Notes under the pieces: generated by a model
Seen by the model: the letters and a program-made list of their open reading frames with translations, nothing else
Database searches by the model: none
Told to the model about the DNA's origin: nothing
Part shown: one piece after another, positions 1-5,878 of the stretch
How the letters are laid out: every line of letters begins with the position of its first letter
How positions within the stretch are numbered: the first letter of the stretch is position 1
Translations under genes and position numbers: made by a program
Assembly (NCBI GenBank): GCA_913043155.1
Contig: CAJWLY010000066.1
Coordinates: forward strand, 1 to 7,862
Length of the DNA: 7,862 bases
Reading direction: 5' to 3'
From: an uncultured Nitrospinaceae bacterium
Lineage (GTDB): Bacteria; Nitrospinota; Nitrospinia; Nitrospinales; VA-1

Positions 1-273
1 AGCGCAACGATTTTTTGTATCGGTGCTGCCGGGTTTATCATCCGGAGGAATCCGCTCGTCATGTTTATGTCCGTTGAGCTTATGCTCAACTCAGTGAACT
101 TTCTCTTGGTGGGATATTCGAATTTCTTGAAATCTATCGACGGGCAGATTTTTGCCCTCATGATCATGGCCGTCGCAGCGGCTGAGGTGGTGGTGGGGCT
201 CGCCATTATCCTCACTATTTTCCGGACGCGGCATGATATGGATGTAGATCATATTGACGTTTTGAAAGGATAA
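1..273 (+). CDS. nuoK: NADH-quinone oxidoreductase subunit K, 5' end cut by window
   Basis: NuoK is a small three-helix membrane subunit of respiratory complex I that forms part of the proton path between the quinone end and the antiporter-like subunits. The reading frame is open from base 1, so 90 C-terminal residues are visible. The family is about 100 residues long, so roughly 10 are missing. The two membrane glutamates known to matter in E. coli NuoK (E36 and E72) are present at visible residues 26 (in SVELMLN) and 62 (in AAAEVVVG), with the same 36-residue spacing. The end, IDVLKG, is also typical of the family. An internal ATG at base 61 is not the start, because conserved sequence (the RRNPLV segment) continues upstream of it. 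The gene ends 5 bases before nuoL, as in a standard nuo operon. Identification is firm. Confidence 0.96.
   Translation, partial: SATIFCIGAAGFIIRRNPLVMFMSVELMLNSVNFLLVGYSNFLKSIDGQIFALMIMAVAAAEVVVGLAIILTIFRTRHDMDVDHIDVLKG
265..270 (+). promoter_or_regulatory. Ribosome binding site of nuoL, inside the end of nuoK
   Basis: AAAGGA lies 8 bases before a TTG codon at 279. In the nuoL frame there is an in-frame TGA at 255-257 and no ATG or GTG between it and 279, so this site decides the TTG start. Its position within the last codons of nuoK suggests translational coupling. Confidence 0.6.
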
Positions 274-278
274 GACGG

Positions 279-2141
279 TTGTTTTCCTACTGCTGGATCA
301 TTTTATTCGCTCCGATTGCTGGTTTCACCATACTCAGTTGGTATGGGAACCGAATGTCTCGTGAACGGGTTGGGATGTTCGGTTGCGCAACGGTGGGGTT
401 GTCTTTTTTAGTAACACTGGTCGCCTTGAGCGAACTTTTGCTGGATGCAGAAAAGCAAAAGGGAGCCGTTTCCACCCTATATAACTGGGTGACAGCTGGT
501 TCGTTCTCCCTCAACCTGTCCATCCTTATCGATCCACTCTCGGTGTTCATGTTGCTCATCGTGACCGGAGTTGGATTTGTTATCCATGTCTACTCCATTG
601 GATACATGCGGGAAGATCCCGAGTACAGCCGGTTCTTTGCTTACATGAACCTTTTCATTTTTTCGATGTCGGTTCTGGTGATGGCAGCCGATTTCTTTTT
701 TCTAATCGTGGGCTGGGCACTAGTGGGGCTGGCTTCTTATCTGCTGATCGGATTTTGGAAAGAAAAGACAAGTGCCGTATTGGCCGCCCGGAAGGCATTT
801 GTCATGAACGTGATCGGCGACGTTGGCATGATCATCGCTGCGTTTATGATATTCGATCACCTGGGGACTCTGAATTTTCTTGATGTATTCACTCTTGCGG
901 GAGAGGCGTTTCGTCCGAACGATGACGCTATTTTACTGATCACTCTGTTTCTTCTGGTGGGTGCTTTTGCCAAGTCGGCGCAGATACCGCTTCACACTTG
1001 GCTGCCCGACGCGATGGAGGGGCCGACCCCGGTCAGCGCATTGATTCATGCGGCGACAATGGTCACCGCGGGGGTGTACCTGGTGGCGCGGTGCCATGTC
1101 CTTTACGAACTGGCTCCTTATACCATGTACCTCATTGCAACGGTGGGTGTGGTCACGGCTATATTCGCCGGTTCTATGGGTATGGTGCAATATGACATCA
1201 AGCGTGTCATCGCCTATTCCACCATGAGCCAGCTTGGCTATATGTTCCTCGCGGCGGGAGTAGGAATGTACAGCATCGCCATGTTTCACTTGATGACTCA
1301 CGCGTTTTTCAAGGCGCTACTATTTTTAGGCGCTGGAAGCGTCATCCACGGATCGAACGACGAACAGGATATCCGTCAAATGGGTGGATTACGTCAGGCC
1401 ATGCCGATTACCCATATTACGTTTTTAATCGGATCTCTGGCCCTAGCCGGGTTTCCACTTACGAGCGGATTTTTTAGTAAAGAGGCGATCATTATTAATG
1501 CGTACCATTCCGACATGGGCAACATCGTGTTTTGGGCGATCGCCGTACTTGGTGCGGCTATGACTGGATTTTATATCTTCCGAGTCTATTTCTATACCTT
1601 CGTAGGACAGCCACGGACATCCGTGCATGCGCATGAGAGTCCGCCCATCATGACCGCACCGTTGGTGTTGCTAGCCTTCTTTTCGTTGACGGTGGGATTC
1701 GGCGGCTACATGGTGGACGATTTCCTTGCGACCTATTTCGGAATGCACATGCCGCATCCAGACGATCCAGTCTTCGAAACGATCGGGGTCGGGGCCGGGT
1801 TGGTTGGCATTGCTGCGGCAATCGTTTTTTACATGACAGGAAAGGATCGGTTGGAGTTCATCAAGCAGATGCTGGCTCCAGTTTATGATCTTTTGTTTCA
1901 TAAATACTATATTGACGAAATCTACGATTATTTGATTGTGAAGCCCACTCGTGCCACTGGTGCTTTCATGGAAGAGAAGGTCGAAAGAGACGGTATCGAC
2001 ATGGCCGTCGACCAAGTCGGCACGCAGGTGCGCGAAGTAAGTCGGGTCATCAGCTTGTGGCAGTCGGGCAAGGTGAGGACCTATGCGTTCAATATGATCG
2101 TTGGGGTTGTGATCATCTTGATGTTTGTGGTGTTTCAATAA
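279..2141 (+). CDS. nuoL: NADH-quinone oxidoreductase subunit L (TTG start)
   Basis: NuoL is the distal antiporter-like, proton-pumping subunit of complex I. Its 620 residues are close to the family length (E. coli, 613). Matching E. coli positions, the TM7 lysine is K232 (in FAKSAQIPLH), the TM8 histidine is H257, the central histidines and lysine are H337, H341 and K345 (in HAFFKALLFLGAGS), and the TM12 pair is K401-E402. The C-terminal part (about residues 540-598, after HKYYIDEIYDYL) fits the long lateral amphipathic helix, followed by a final membrane anchor. The length argues against the enlarged lateral helix reported for complexes with two NuoM subunits. The oddity is residue 147: the strongly conserved GWE of TM5 (E144 in E. 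coli) reads GWA here, with codon GCA. TTG is the only plausible start. The gene sits between nuoK and nuoM in the usual order. Confidence 0.97.
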   Translation: MFSYCWIILFAPIAGFTILSWYGNRMSRERVGMFGCATVGLSFLVTLVALSELLLDAEKQKGAVSTLYNWVTAGSFSLNLSILIDPLSVFMLLIVTGVGFVIHVYSIGYMREDPEYSRFFAYMNLFIFSMSVLVMAADFFFLIVGWALVGLASYLLIGFWKEKTSAVLAARKAFVMNVIGDVGMIIAAFMIFDHLGTLNFLDVFTLAGEAFRPNDDAILLITLFLLVGAFAKSAQIPLHTWLPDAMEGPTPVSALIHAATMVTAGVYLVARCHVLYELAPYTMYLIATVGVVTAIFAGSMGMVQYDIKRVIAYSTMSQLGYMFLAAGVGMYSIAMFHLMTHAFFKALLFLGAGSVIHGSNDEQDIRQMGGLRQAMPITHITFLIGSLALAGFPLTSGFFSKEAIIINAYHSDMGNIVFWAIAVLGAAMTGFYIFRVYFYTFVGQPRTSVHAHESPPIMTAPLVLLAFFSLTVGFGGYMVDDFLATYFGMHMPHPDDPVFETIGVGAGLVGIAAAIVFYMTGKDRLEFIKQMLAPVYDLLFHKYYIDEIYDYLIVKPTRATGAFMEEKVERDGIDMAVDQVGTQVREVSRVISLWQSGKVRTYAFNMIVGVVIILMFVVFQ

Positions 2142-2162
2142 GGTGACGGAAACGGTAATGAT

Positions 2163-3683
2163 ATGCTGACTCTTATAGTTTTAATCCCCCTGGTTGCGGC
2201 GCTCGGTCTCCTGTTCGTGAACAAGGAGGCTACCGGGGCCATCCGCAACTTGTCTGTCGGTGCGTCAGGATTGAGTCTTCTGATTTCGTTGGTCCTTCTC
2301 CTGCGATTCGATACGGCTGACCCGGGAATGCAGTTTGTTACCACACTCGCCTGGGTTCCCATGCTCCACATCAATTACCAAGTGGGAGTTGACGGTATCA
2401 GCCTGTGGCTGGTTGTTTTAACGGCCTTCATTTCTTTCATTGCCGTTTATTTTTCGCTGGACCGCAAGGAAAGCCTCAGAAATTTTATGGCACTCATGCT
2501 TGCACTTGAGGCCGGAACACTTGGCGTGTTCGTTGCTCTTGACATGGTTTTATTTTATGTTTTCTGGGAGTTGATGCTTGTTCCCACTTATTTTCTTATC
2601 GGGATATGGGGAGAAGGGCGCCGGATTTACGCCACCACTAAGTTTGTGTTGTATACGCTGGTCGGTAGTTTGTTGATGTTAGTTGGTATCCTCTGGTTGA
2701 GCCTAATTCATTTTGAAGCCACGCACGAGCTTACTTTCGATATCCAGACCCTCGTTCACATGAAAATCGATCCAGCTGTGCAGTTCTGGCTGTTCTGGTT
2801 CTTTTTCTTGGCATTTGCCATCAAGGTCCCGATTTTTCCGCTACACAGCTGGTTGCCTCATGCTTACGTAGCGTGTCCCATCCCTGTGCTTCTTATTTTG
2901 ACGGGCGCCATGTCTAAGACGGGTGCATACGGACTCATCCGTTTCTGCCTGCCGTTGTTTCCCGATGCTGTAGAGAGTTTCGGACTGCTCATTGCCTGCG
3001 GGGCAGCGATAGGAATTGTCTACGGGGCCTGGATTGCCGTCGCACAACGTGATCTGAAGGCGCTTGTCGCATATTCTAGCATCAGCCATCTCGGATTCAT
3101 CGCGCTGGGTGTTTTTGCTCTTAACGGTGAAGGAATCGGGGGGAGTGTATTGCAGATGGTCAACCACGGCATCATCGCGTCCGCCCTTTTTCTCATCGTC
3201 GCCATCCTCGAAAAGAAAATGGGTACACGTAATCTTAATGATTTTCGTGGACTGAGTAAGGCGATGCCCGTACTGTACGGCATGTTTATGCTTATCACCC
3301 TGGCAGCGCTTGGACTTCCCGGGCTCAATGGGTTTGTCGGTGAATTTCTCATTCTCATGGGTGTGTGGACTTCACATCTGTTGGCCGATCTTTCGACAAC
3401 TTACGTTTTGATGGGCGGACTTGCCATCGTCTTTGCGTCAGTTTATATGCTCTACATGTTTCAGGGAGCAATGCAGGAAAAACCCGAAAAGCTTCCCGAA
3501 AACCTCACCGACATCAACCGCAGGGAATTCGGACTCCTCTTCCCCGCCTGTGTCTTGGTGGTTTTGATTGGGCTTTACCCAAAACCTTTTATCGATCGCG
3601 TTGCTCCTTCAGTCGAATCGATGCTTACCGTCGAAAAAACTCTCAATCTCCACGCAGGCGAGGACAAAGGTGGGCATCACTAA
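2163..3683 (+). CDS. nuoM: NADH-quinone oxidoreductase subunit M
   Basis: NuoM is the middle antiporter-like, proton-pumping subunit of complex I. The protein has 506 residues, about the family norm. Key residues aligned to E. coli are all present: E136 in TM5 (FYVFWELM), K221 in TM7 (AFAIKVPIFPLH), K252 in TM8 (SKTGAYGL) and E394 in TM12 (LNGFVGEFLIL). Just after TM7, however, the family motif WLPDAH followed by (V/T)EAPT reads WLPHAYVACPIP here (residues 230-241), so an Asp, a His and a Glu are replaced. The C-terminus ends GGHH. The ATG at 2163 has only a weak upstream purine stretch (AAGGTGACGGA, 2140-2150), and nuoL ends 21 bases earlier, so coupling is likely. An ATG at 2158 is in another frame and stops after three codons. 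No nuoN follows. Confidence 0.96.
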   Translation: MLTLIVLIPLVAALGLLFVNKEATGAIRNLSVGASGLSLLISLVLLLRFDTADPGMQFVTTLAWVPMLHINYQVGVDGISLWLVVLTAFISFIAVYFSLDRKESLRNFMALMLALEAGTLGVFVALDMVLFYVFWELMLVPTYFLIGIWGEGRRIYATTKFVLYTLVGSLLMLVGILWLSLIHFEATHELTFDIQTLVHMKIDPAVQFWLFWFFFLAFAIKVPIFPLHSWLPHAYVACPIPVLLILTGAMSKTGAYGLIRFCLPLFPDAVESFGLLIACGAAIGIVYGAWIAVAQRDLKALVAYSSISHLGFIALGVFALNGEGIGGSVLQMVNHGIIASALFLIVAILEKKMGTRNLNDFRGLSKAMPVLYGMFMLITLAALGLPGLNGFVGEFLILMGVWTSHLLADLSTTYVLMGGLAIVFASVYMLYMFQGAMQEKPEKLPENLTDINRREFGLLFPACVLVVLIGLYPKPFIDRVAPSVESMLTVEKTLNLHAGEDKGGHH

Positions 3684-3729
3684 AGGCCCTCATCCTCGGA
3701 TCCGCATAGTGTGTTTTTTATTTTCCTAG

Positions 3730-4419
3730 ATGAAACTTGGCAAACGAATCGTTGATGGCATCTTTCTGGAGAGACCCAACCGGTATCTAGCCCACGTTGA
3801 AATCGATGGACGGAAAATTCTAGCTCACGTTCCCGATCCGGGTCGTCTTCCCGGTTTGATGATTCCCGACCGCCGAGTACGCCTGGTGCACAATCCCAGT
3901 CCAAAAAGGAAAACGGATTACAGCTTGGTTCTCGTCCGTCACGGATCGATATGGGTGTCGGTGTATCCCGTGTTTGCAAACAAGTTGGTGGAGCAGGCGC
4001 TGGCCGATCGTGCCCTCAATGAACTGCAGGGGTACAGCGGGTTTAAACGGGAAGTGCGGTGTGGCAAAAGCCGGTTTGATTTTCAGGTGGCCTTCCTCGA
4101 AACGTCTGCTTTTGTCGAGGTCAAGTCGGTTAGCTTCGTAGAAAAGGGGGTCGGAAGGTTTCCCGATGCGCCGACGGAGCGCGGGGTGAAACACCTGAAG
4201 GAACTGATCGAATTGAGCAAGAAAGGTTGTCGCACCGTGGTTCTGTTTATTTCCCCTCGGTCTGATACCCGGTTGGTGACCTCCAACGACGAAACCGATC
4301 CCAGGTTTGGGGAGTGGTTGCGCAAGGCAGGGCAATCCGGGGTGGAGCTCTATGCTTATAATTGCAGGGTTACATCAACTTCCGTATCGCTTCACCGCCC
4401 ACTTCCAGTGACTATCTAA
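3730..4419 (+). CDS. sfsA: SfsA family DNA-binding / nuclease-like protein
   Basis: The protein is 229 residues long (E. coli SfsA, 234). SfsA was named for stimulation of sugar fermentation in E. coli; the family binds DNA and its C-terminal domain resembles PD-(D/E)XK nucleases. Visible family motifs are AHVPDPGRL (residues 32-40), RFDF (115-118), FVEVKSVS (128-135) and the signature FPDAPTERGVKHLKEL (144-159). D117 with E130 and K132 makes a plausible D...ExK metal-binding triad. The common PNTGRM loop is PDPGRL here. The start is fixed: an in-frame TAG directly precedes the ATG, and family similarity begins within the first ten residues. No Shine-Dalgarno sequence is visible before it (the upstream stretch is T-rich), so initiation is either weak or leaderless. 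It follows nuoM after 46 bases, an unusual neighbour for complex I genes. The real cellular role remains unclear for the family. Confidence 0.93.
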   Translation: MKLGKRIVDGIFLERPNRYLAHVEIDGRKILAHVPDPGRLPGLMIPDRRVRLVHNPSPKRKTDYSLVLVRHGSIWVSVYPVFANKLVEQALADRALNELQGYSGFKREVRCGKSRFDFQVAFLETSAFVEVKSVSFVEKGVGRFPDAPTERGVKHLKELIELSKKGCRTVVLFISPRSDTRLVTSNDETDPRFGEWLRKAGQSGVELYAYNCRVTSTSVSLHRPLPVTI

Positions 4420-4477
4420 TTTAAAAAAAATAGTGGAATAATCACCGAAGATTAAGGAATAGTTTATTCCGAAGGTT

Positions 4478-4495
4478 CGCAGCCTGCTGGCTGCG
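4478..4495. repeat. Perfect 7-bp hairpin in the sfsA-methyltransferase gap
   Basis: CGCAGCC, a TGCT loop, then GGCTGCG. An alternative longer pairing is TTCGC (4476-4480) with GCGAA (4496-4500) around a bulge. It lies 59 bases after the sfsA stop. No T-run follows on either strand, so it is not a classical intrinsic terminator. It may stabilise the 3' end of the sfsA mRNA or be part of a leader. A smaller stem, GGAATA-GTT-TATTCC, sits just before it at 4456-4470. Confidence 0.45.
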
Positions 4496-4615
4496 GCGAA
4501 GCAAGCGTCATGGTTCAAAGGTGTCATGGAGGATGAACTCGTGTGGTAAAATTGTGTCTGGTTTTGTCCGTTGGAAACTTCGGGTGCGAATGGGAGTATG
4601 CATAAGAACAAGTTG

Positions 4616-4648
4616 CCGGGTTGGCATTTTATGGAAAGCCCGGTTTTT
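4616..4648 (+). terminator. Intrinsic-terminator-like hairpin just before the methyltransferase gene
   Basis: CCGGG (4616-4620) pairs with CCCGG (4639-4643), with possible extension inward by U-G and U-A pairs and a small inner CAT/ATG stem. It is followed directly by TTTTT (4644-4648). The stem is short, so strength is uncertain. Its place, four bases before the ribosome binding site at 4652, suggests either the end of the upstream transcript or an attenuator for the methyltransferase gene. The choice between these is inference. Confidence 0.4.
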
Positions 4649-4651
4649 AAC

Positions 4652-4655
4652 AGGA
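4652..4655 (+). promoter_or_regulatory. Ribosome binding site deciding the GTG start at 4663
   Basis: AGGA lies 7 bases before GTG. An in-frame TAA at 4648-4650 rules out any earlier start, so the GTG at 4663 is the first usable start codon in this frame. Confidence 0.6.
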
Positions 4656-4662
4656 CTTCTCT

Positions 4663-5520
4663 GTGAAAAAAAGAAAGGCTTCGCTCAGCCGAGCCCCGAG
4701 CAAACCCAGAAAATCGCCCCGGGACAAGCGGGCAGGCCAGCCTACCCTGTGGGATCAGGCTTCCCGATGGTACGATTCTCTGGTAGGGACAGGTGGCTCC
4801 GATTACCACCGAAACATTCTCATGCCTGGAGCATTTCGTTTGCTCGATGTGAAACCAGGGAGACGCATTCTTGATCTGGCCTGTGGGCAGGGGGTATTCT
4901 CGCGGTTCCTTCTGCAGAAGAAAATGAAACCCGAAGGGATCGACTCATCGGAGGAACTTCTCCGCTTCGCCCATTCTCGTTCGAAAGAATCAATCCGTTA
5001 CCACGTGGGTGATGCGGCCGACCCCGGCCTGCTCAAGGGGCGCCGGTTTGATGGAATCGTCTGCCTGCTTGCGGCGCAGAACATGGAAGCGATCGAACCG
5101 GTGTTGCGAAACGTTTCCCGATGGCTGAAGCCGGGAGGAAAGTTTGTCATGGTTATCACTCACCCTTGTTTTCGCATTCCTCGGCAAGCGCACTGGGGAT
5201 GGGACGAGGAAAAGAAAACCGAGTATCGGCGGGTGGATCGGTACGCAGACGAAATGAGAATTCCTATTGTCACGCCACCTTTTGTAGATCCAAACAATTA
5301 TACCTGGACCTACCACCGTCCTCTGCAAAGTTATTTTGAGGCTCTGTTGAAGACCGGTTTGTGTGTCGACCTCTTGGAAGAATGGGTGTCTGACAAAGAG
5401 AGCGGTCCAGGTAAGCGATCGCGTGGAGAAAACCGAGCTCGCAAGGAGATTCCCCTGTTTATGGCGATCCGAGCCGTGCCCCTTGCCGCAACCTCTCCGG
5501 AACTCAGGAAAGGTCAATAA
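4663..5520 (+). CDS. Class I SAM-dependent methyltransferase, substrate unknown (GTG start)
   Basis: A 285-residue protein. Residues 69-79 (ILDLACGQGVF) are the glycine-rich SAM-binding motif I. GIDSSEELL (92-100) carries the acidic residue expected to bind the SAM ribose. HVGDAAD (114-120) and FDGIVCLLAAQNM (129-141) match the adenine-contact and motif IV regions. LKPGGKFVMVITHPCFRIPR (155-174) is the post-motif III region, with the HPCF signature of an uncharacterised methyltransferase family. The distal part, with HWGWDEEKKTEYRR, TYHRPL and KEIPLFMAIRA, also fits that family as I recall it. The first 27 residues (before PTLWDQAS) are extremely basic and probably disordered, which hints at nucleic acid or ribosome contact; that is inference. 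The TGA of a short upstream frame overlaps the GTG start. Substrate cannot be assigned: a small molecule, RNA or protein are all possible. Confidence 0.85.
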   Translation: MKKRKASLSRAPSKPRKSPRDKRAGQPTLWDQASRWYDSLVGTGGSDYHRNILMPGAFRLLDVKPGRRILDLACGQGVFSRFLLQKKMKPEGIDSSEELLRFAHSRSKESIRYHVGDAADPGLLKGRRFDGIVCLLAAQNMEAIEPVLRNVSRWLKPGGKFVMVITHPCFRIPRQAHWGWDEEKKTEYRRVDRYADEMRIPIVTPPFVDPNNYTWTYHRPLQSYFEALLKTGLCVDLLEEWVSDKESGPGKRSRGENRARKEIPLFMAIRAVPLAATSPELRKGQ

Positions 5521-5637
5521 TTCGATAACAAGTTATACCCACGAGCTTCGAAGGAAAACTTGGAAAAGCGCCTACTTTGTTCTTTCCCAAGCACGGTTCC
5601 CCATTCTTGAAGTCGGCATACCCCAGCCTTTGAAGTT
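5521..5637. other. Convergent intergenic region, no clear feature
   Basis: This stretch separates the + strand methyltransferase from the - strand small membrane protein gene. I see only weak symmetry: ATAAC-AA-GTTAT near 5526-5537, and a 7-bp inverted repeat, TTTGAAG (5629-5635) with CTTCAAA (5661-5667), which runs into the end of the small gene. No hairpin with a T-run is visible for either direction. No coding potential stands out. Confidence 0.4.
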
Positions 5638-5733
5638 TCAGGAGTGGAAGATATCGTTTCCTTCAAATAATTCGAGACCATAAATCATAAACGCAAACAG
5701 CACGGCAATTATTCCCATCCAGTCCCAGCCCAT
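5638..5733 (-). CDS. 31-residue single-pass membrane protein, function unknown
   Basis: I do not recognise the family. The ORF is ATG (5733) to TGA (5638), 31 residues. The N-terminus MGWDWMG is short and tryptophan-rich. Residues 8-20 are strongly hydrophobic (IIAVLFAFMIYGL), enough for one membrane helix if flanking residues are included. The tail is acidic, ELFEGNDIFHS. The start is supported by a near-perfect Shine-Dalgarno sequence, GGGAGGG, 6 bases upstream. It lies 145 bases downstream of tgt on the same strand, and a likely promoter or operator region (5768-5805) sits in between, so it may have its own transcript. Small proteins of this shape are known as accessory subunits of membrane complexes (for example CydX of cytochrome bd, KdpF of the Kdp transporter), but no specific match can be claimed. 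Intact frame, good ribosome binding site and protein-like composition make it likely real. Confidence 0.7.
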   Translation of the reverse strand: MGWDWMGIIAVLFAFMIYGLELFEGNDIFHS

Positions 5734-5739
5734 TGTAAT

Positions 5740-5746
5740 CCCTCCC
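5740..5746 (-). promoter_or_regulatory. Strong ribosome binding site of the small membrane protein
   Basis: On the - strand this reads GGGAGGG, containing GGAGG, 6 bases before the ATG at 5733-5731. It is the strongest Shine-Dalgarno sequence in the window and the main evidence that the short gene is translated. Confidence 0.7.
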
Positions 5747-5767
5747 TTCAGAGCCTAACTAAAGATC

Positions 5768-5805
5768 ATTAAAATTAACCGGTTACAGGTTTTTCATAGG
5801 CCTAT
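5768..5805 (-). promoter_or_regulatory. Candidate promoter/operator with two perfect 10-bp palindromes
   Basis: TAACCGGTTA (5776-5785) and ATAGGCCTAT (5796-5805) are both perfect palindromes with a four-base GC core. Their centres are exactly 20 bp apart, about two helical turns. On the - strand a TTTAAT hexamer (5773-5768) could be a weak -10 element for the small membrane protein gene. The first palindrome would then fall in the spacer and the second around -35, a classical repressor arrangement. The palindromes are seen directly; promoter and operator function is inferred, and no good -35 hexamer is present. Confidence 0.35.
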
Positions 5806-5878
5806 AAAAAAATAAGGTCCTAGAGGTAACGTAGTTCCGTTCCATGAAAAATGCAACCTTGCCGGGAGAAGAGAAGGT

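Noticed and set aside
1671..2138. 155-codon open frame antisense to nuoL
   Set aside because: Lies entirely within well-supported nuoL; its peptide is rich in His and Asp with no recognisable domain, as expected for a shadow frame.
3684..3729. Terminator between nuoM and sfsA
   Set aside because: There is a T-rich run, but the only nearby symmetry is the loopless palindrome CGGATCCG and a 4-bp GGGC/GCCC pair too far from it. Read-through into sfsA remains possible.
3820..4335. 171-codon open frame antisense to sfsA
   Set aside because: The sense strand carries clear SfsA motifs; the antisense peptide shows no family features.
4521..4874. 117-codon + strand frame across the sfsA-methyltransferase gap
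   Set aside because: Most of it overlaps the methyltransferase out of frame; composition is Arg, Cys and Trp rich, with no recognisable domain.
4990..5517. 175-codon open frame antisense to the methyltransferase
   Set aside because: The sense frame has complete SAM-binding motifs and family signatures; the antisense frame has none.
5629..5667. TTTGAAG/CTTCAAA inverted repeat as a bidirectional terminator
   Set aside because: Stem is AT-rich with a 25-base loop and no T-run on either strand; it also overlaps the end of the small membrane protein gene.
5806..5878. Intrinsic terminator downstream of tgt
   Set aside because: A - strand T-run exists near 5806-5812, but no adequate GC-rich stem precedes it.
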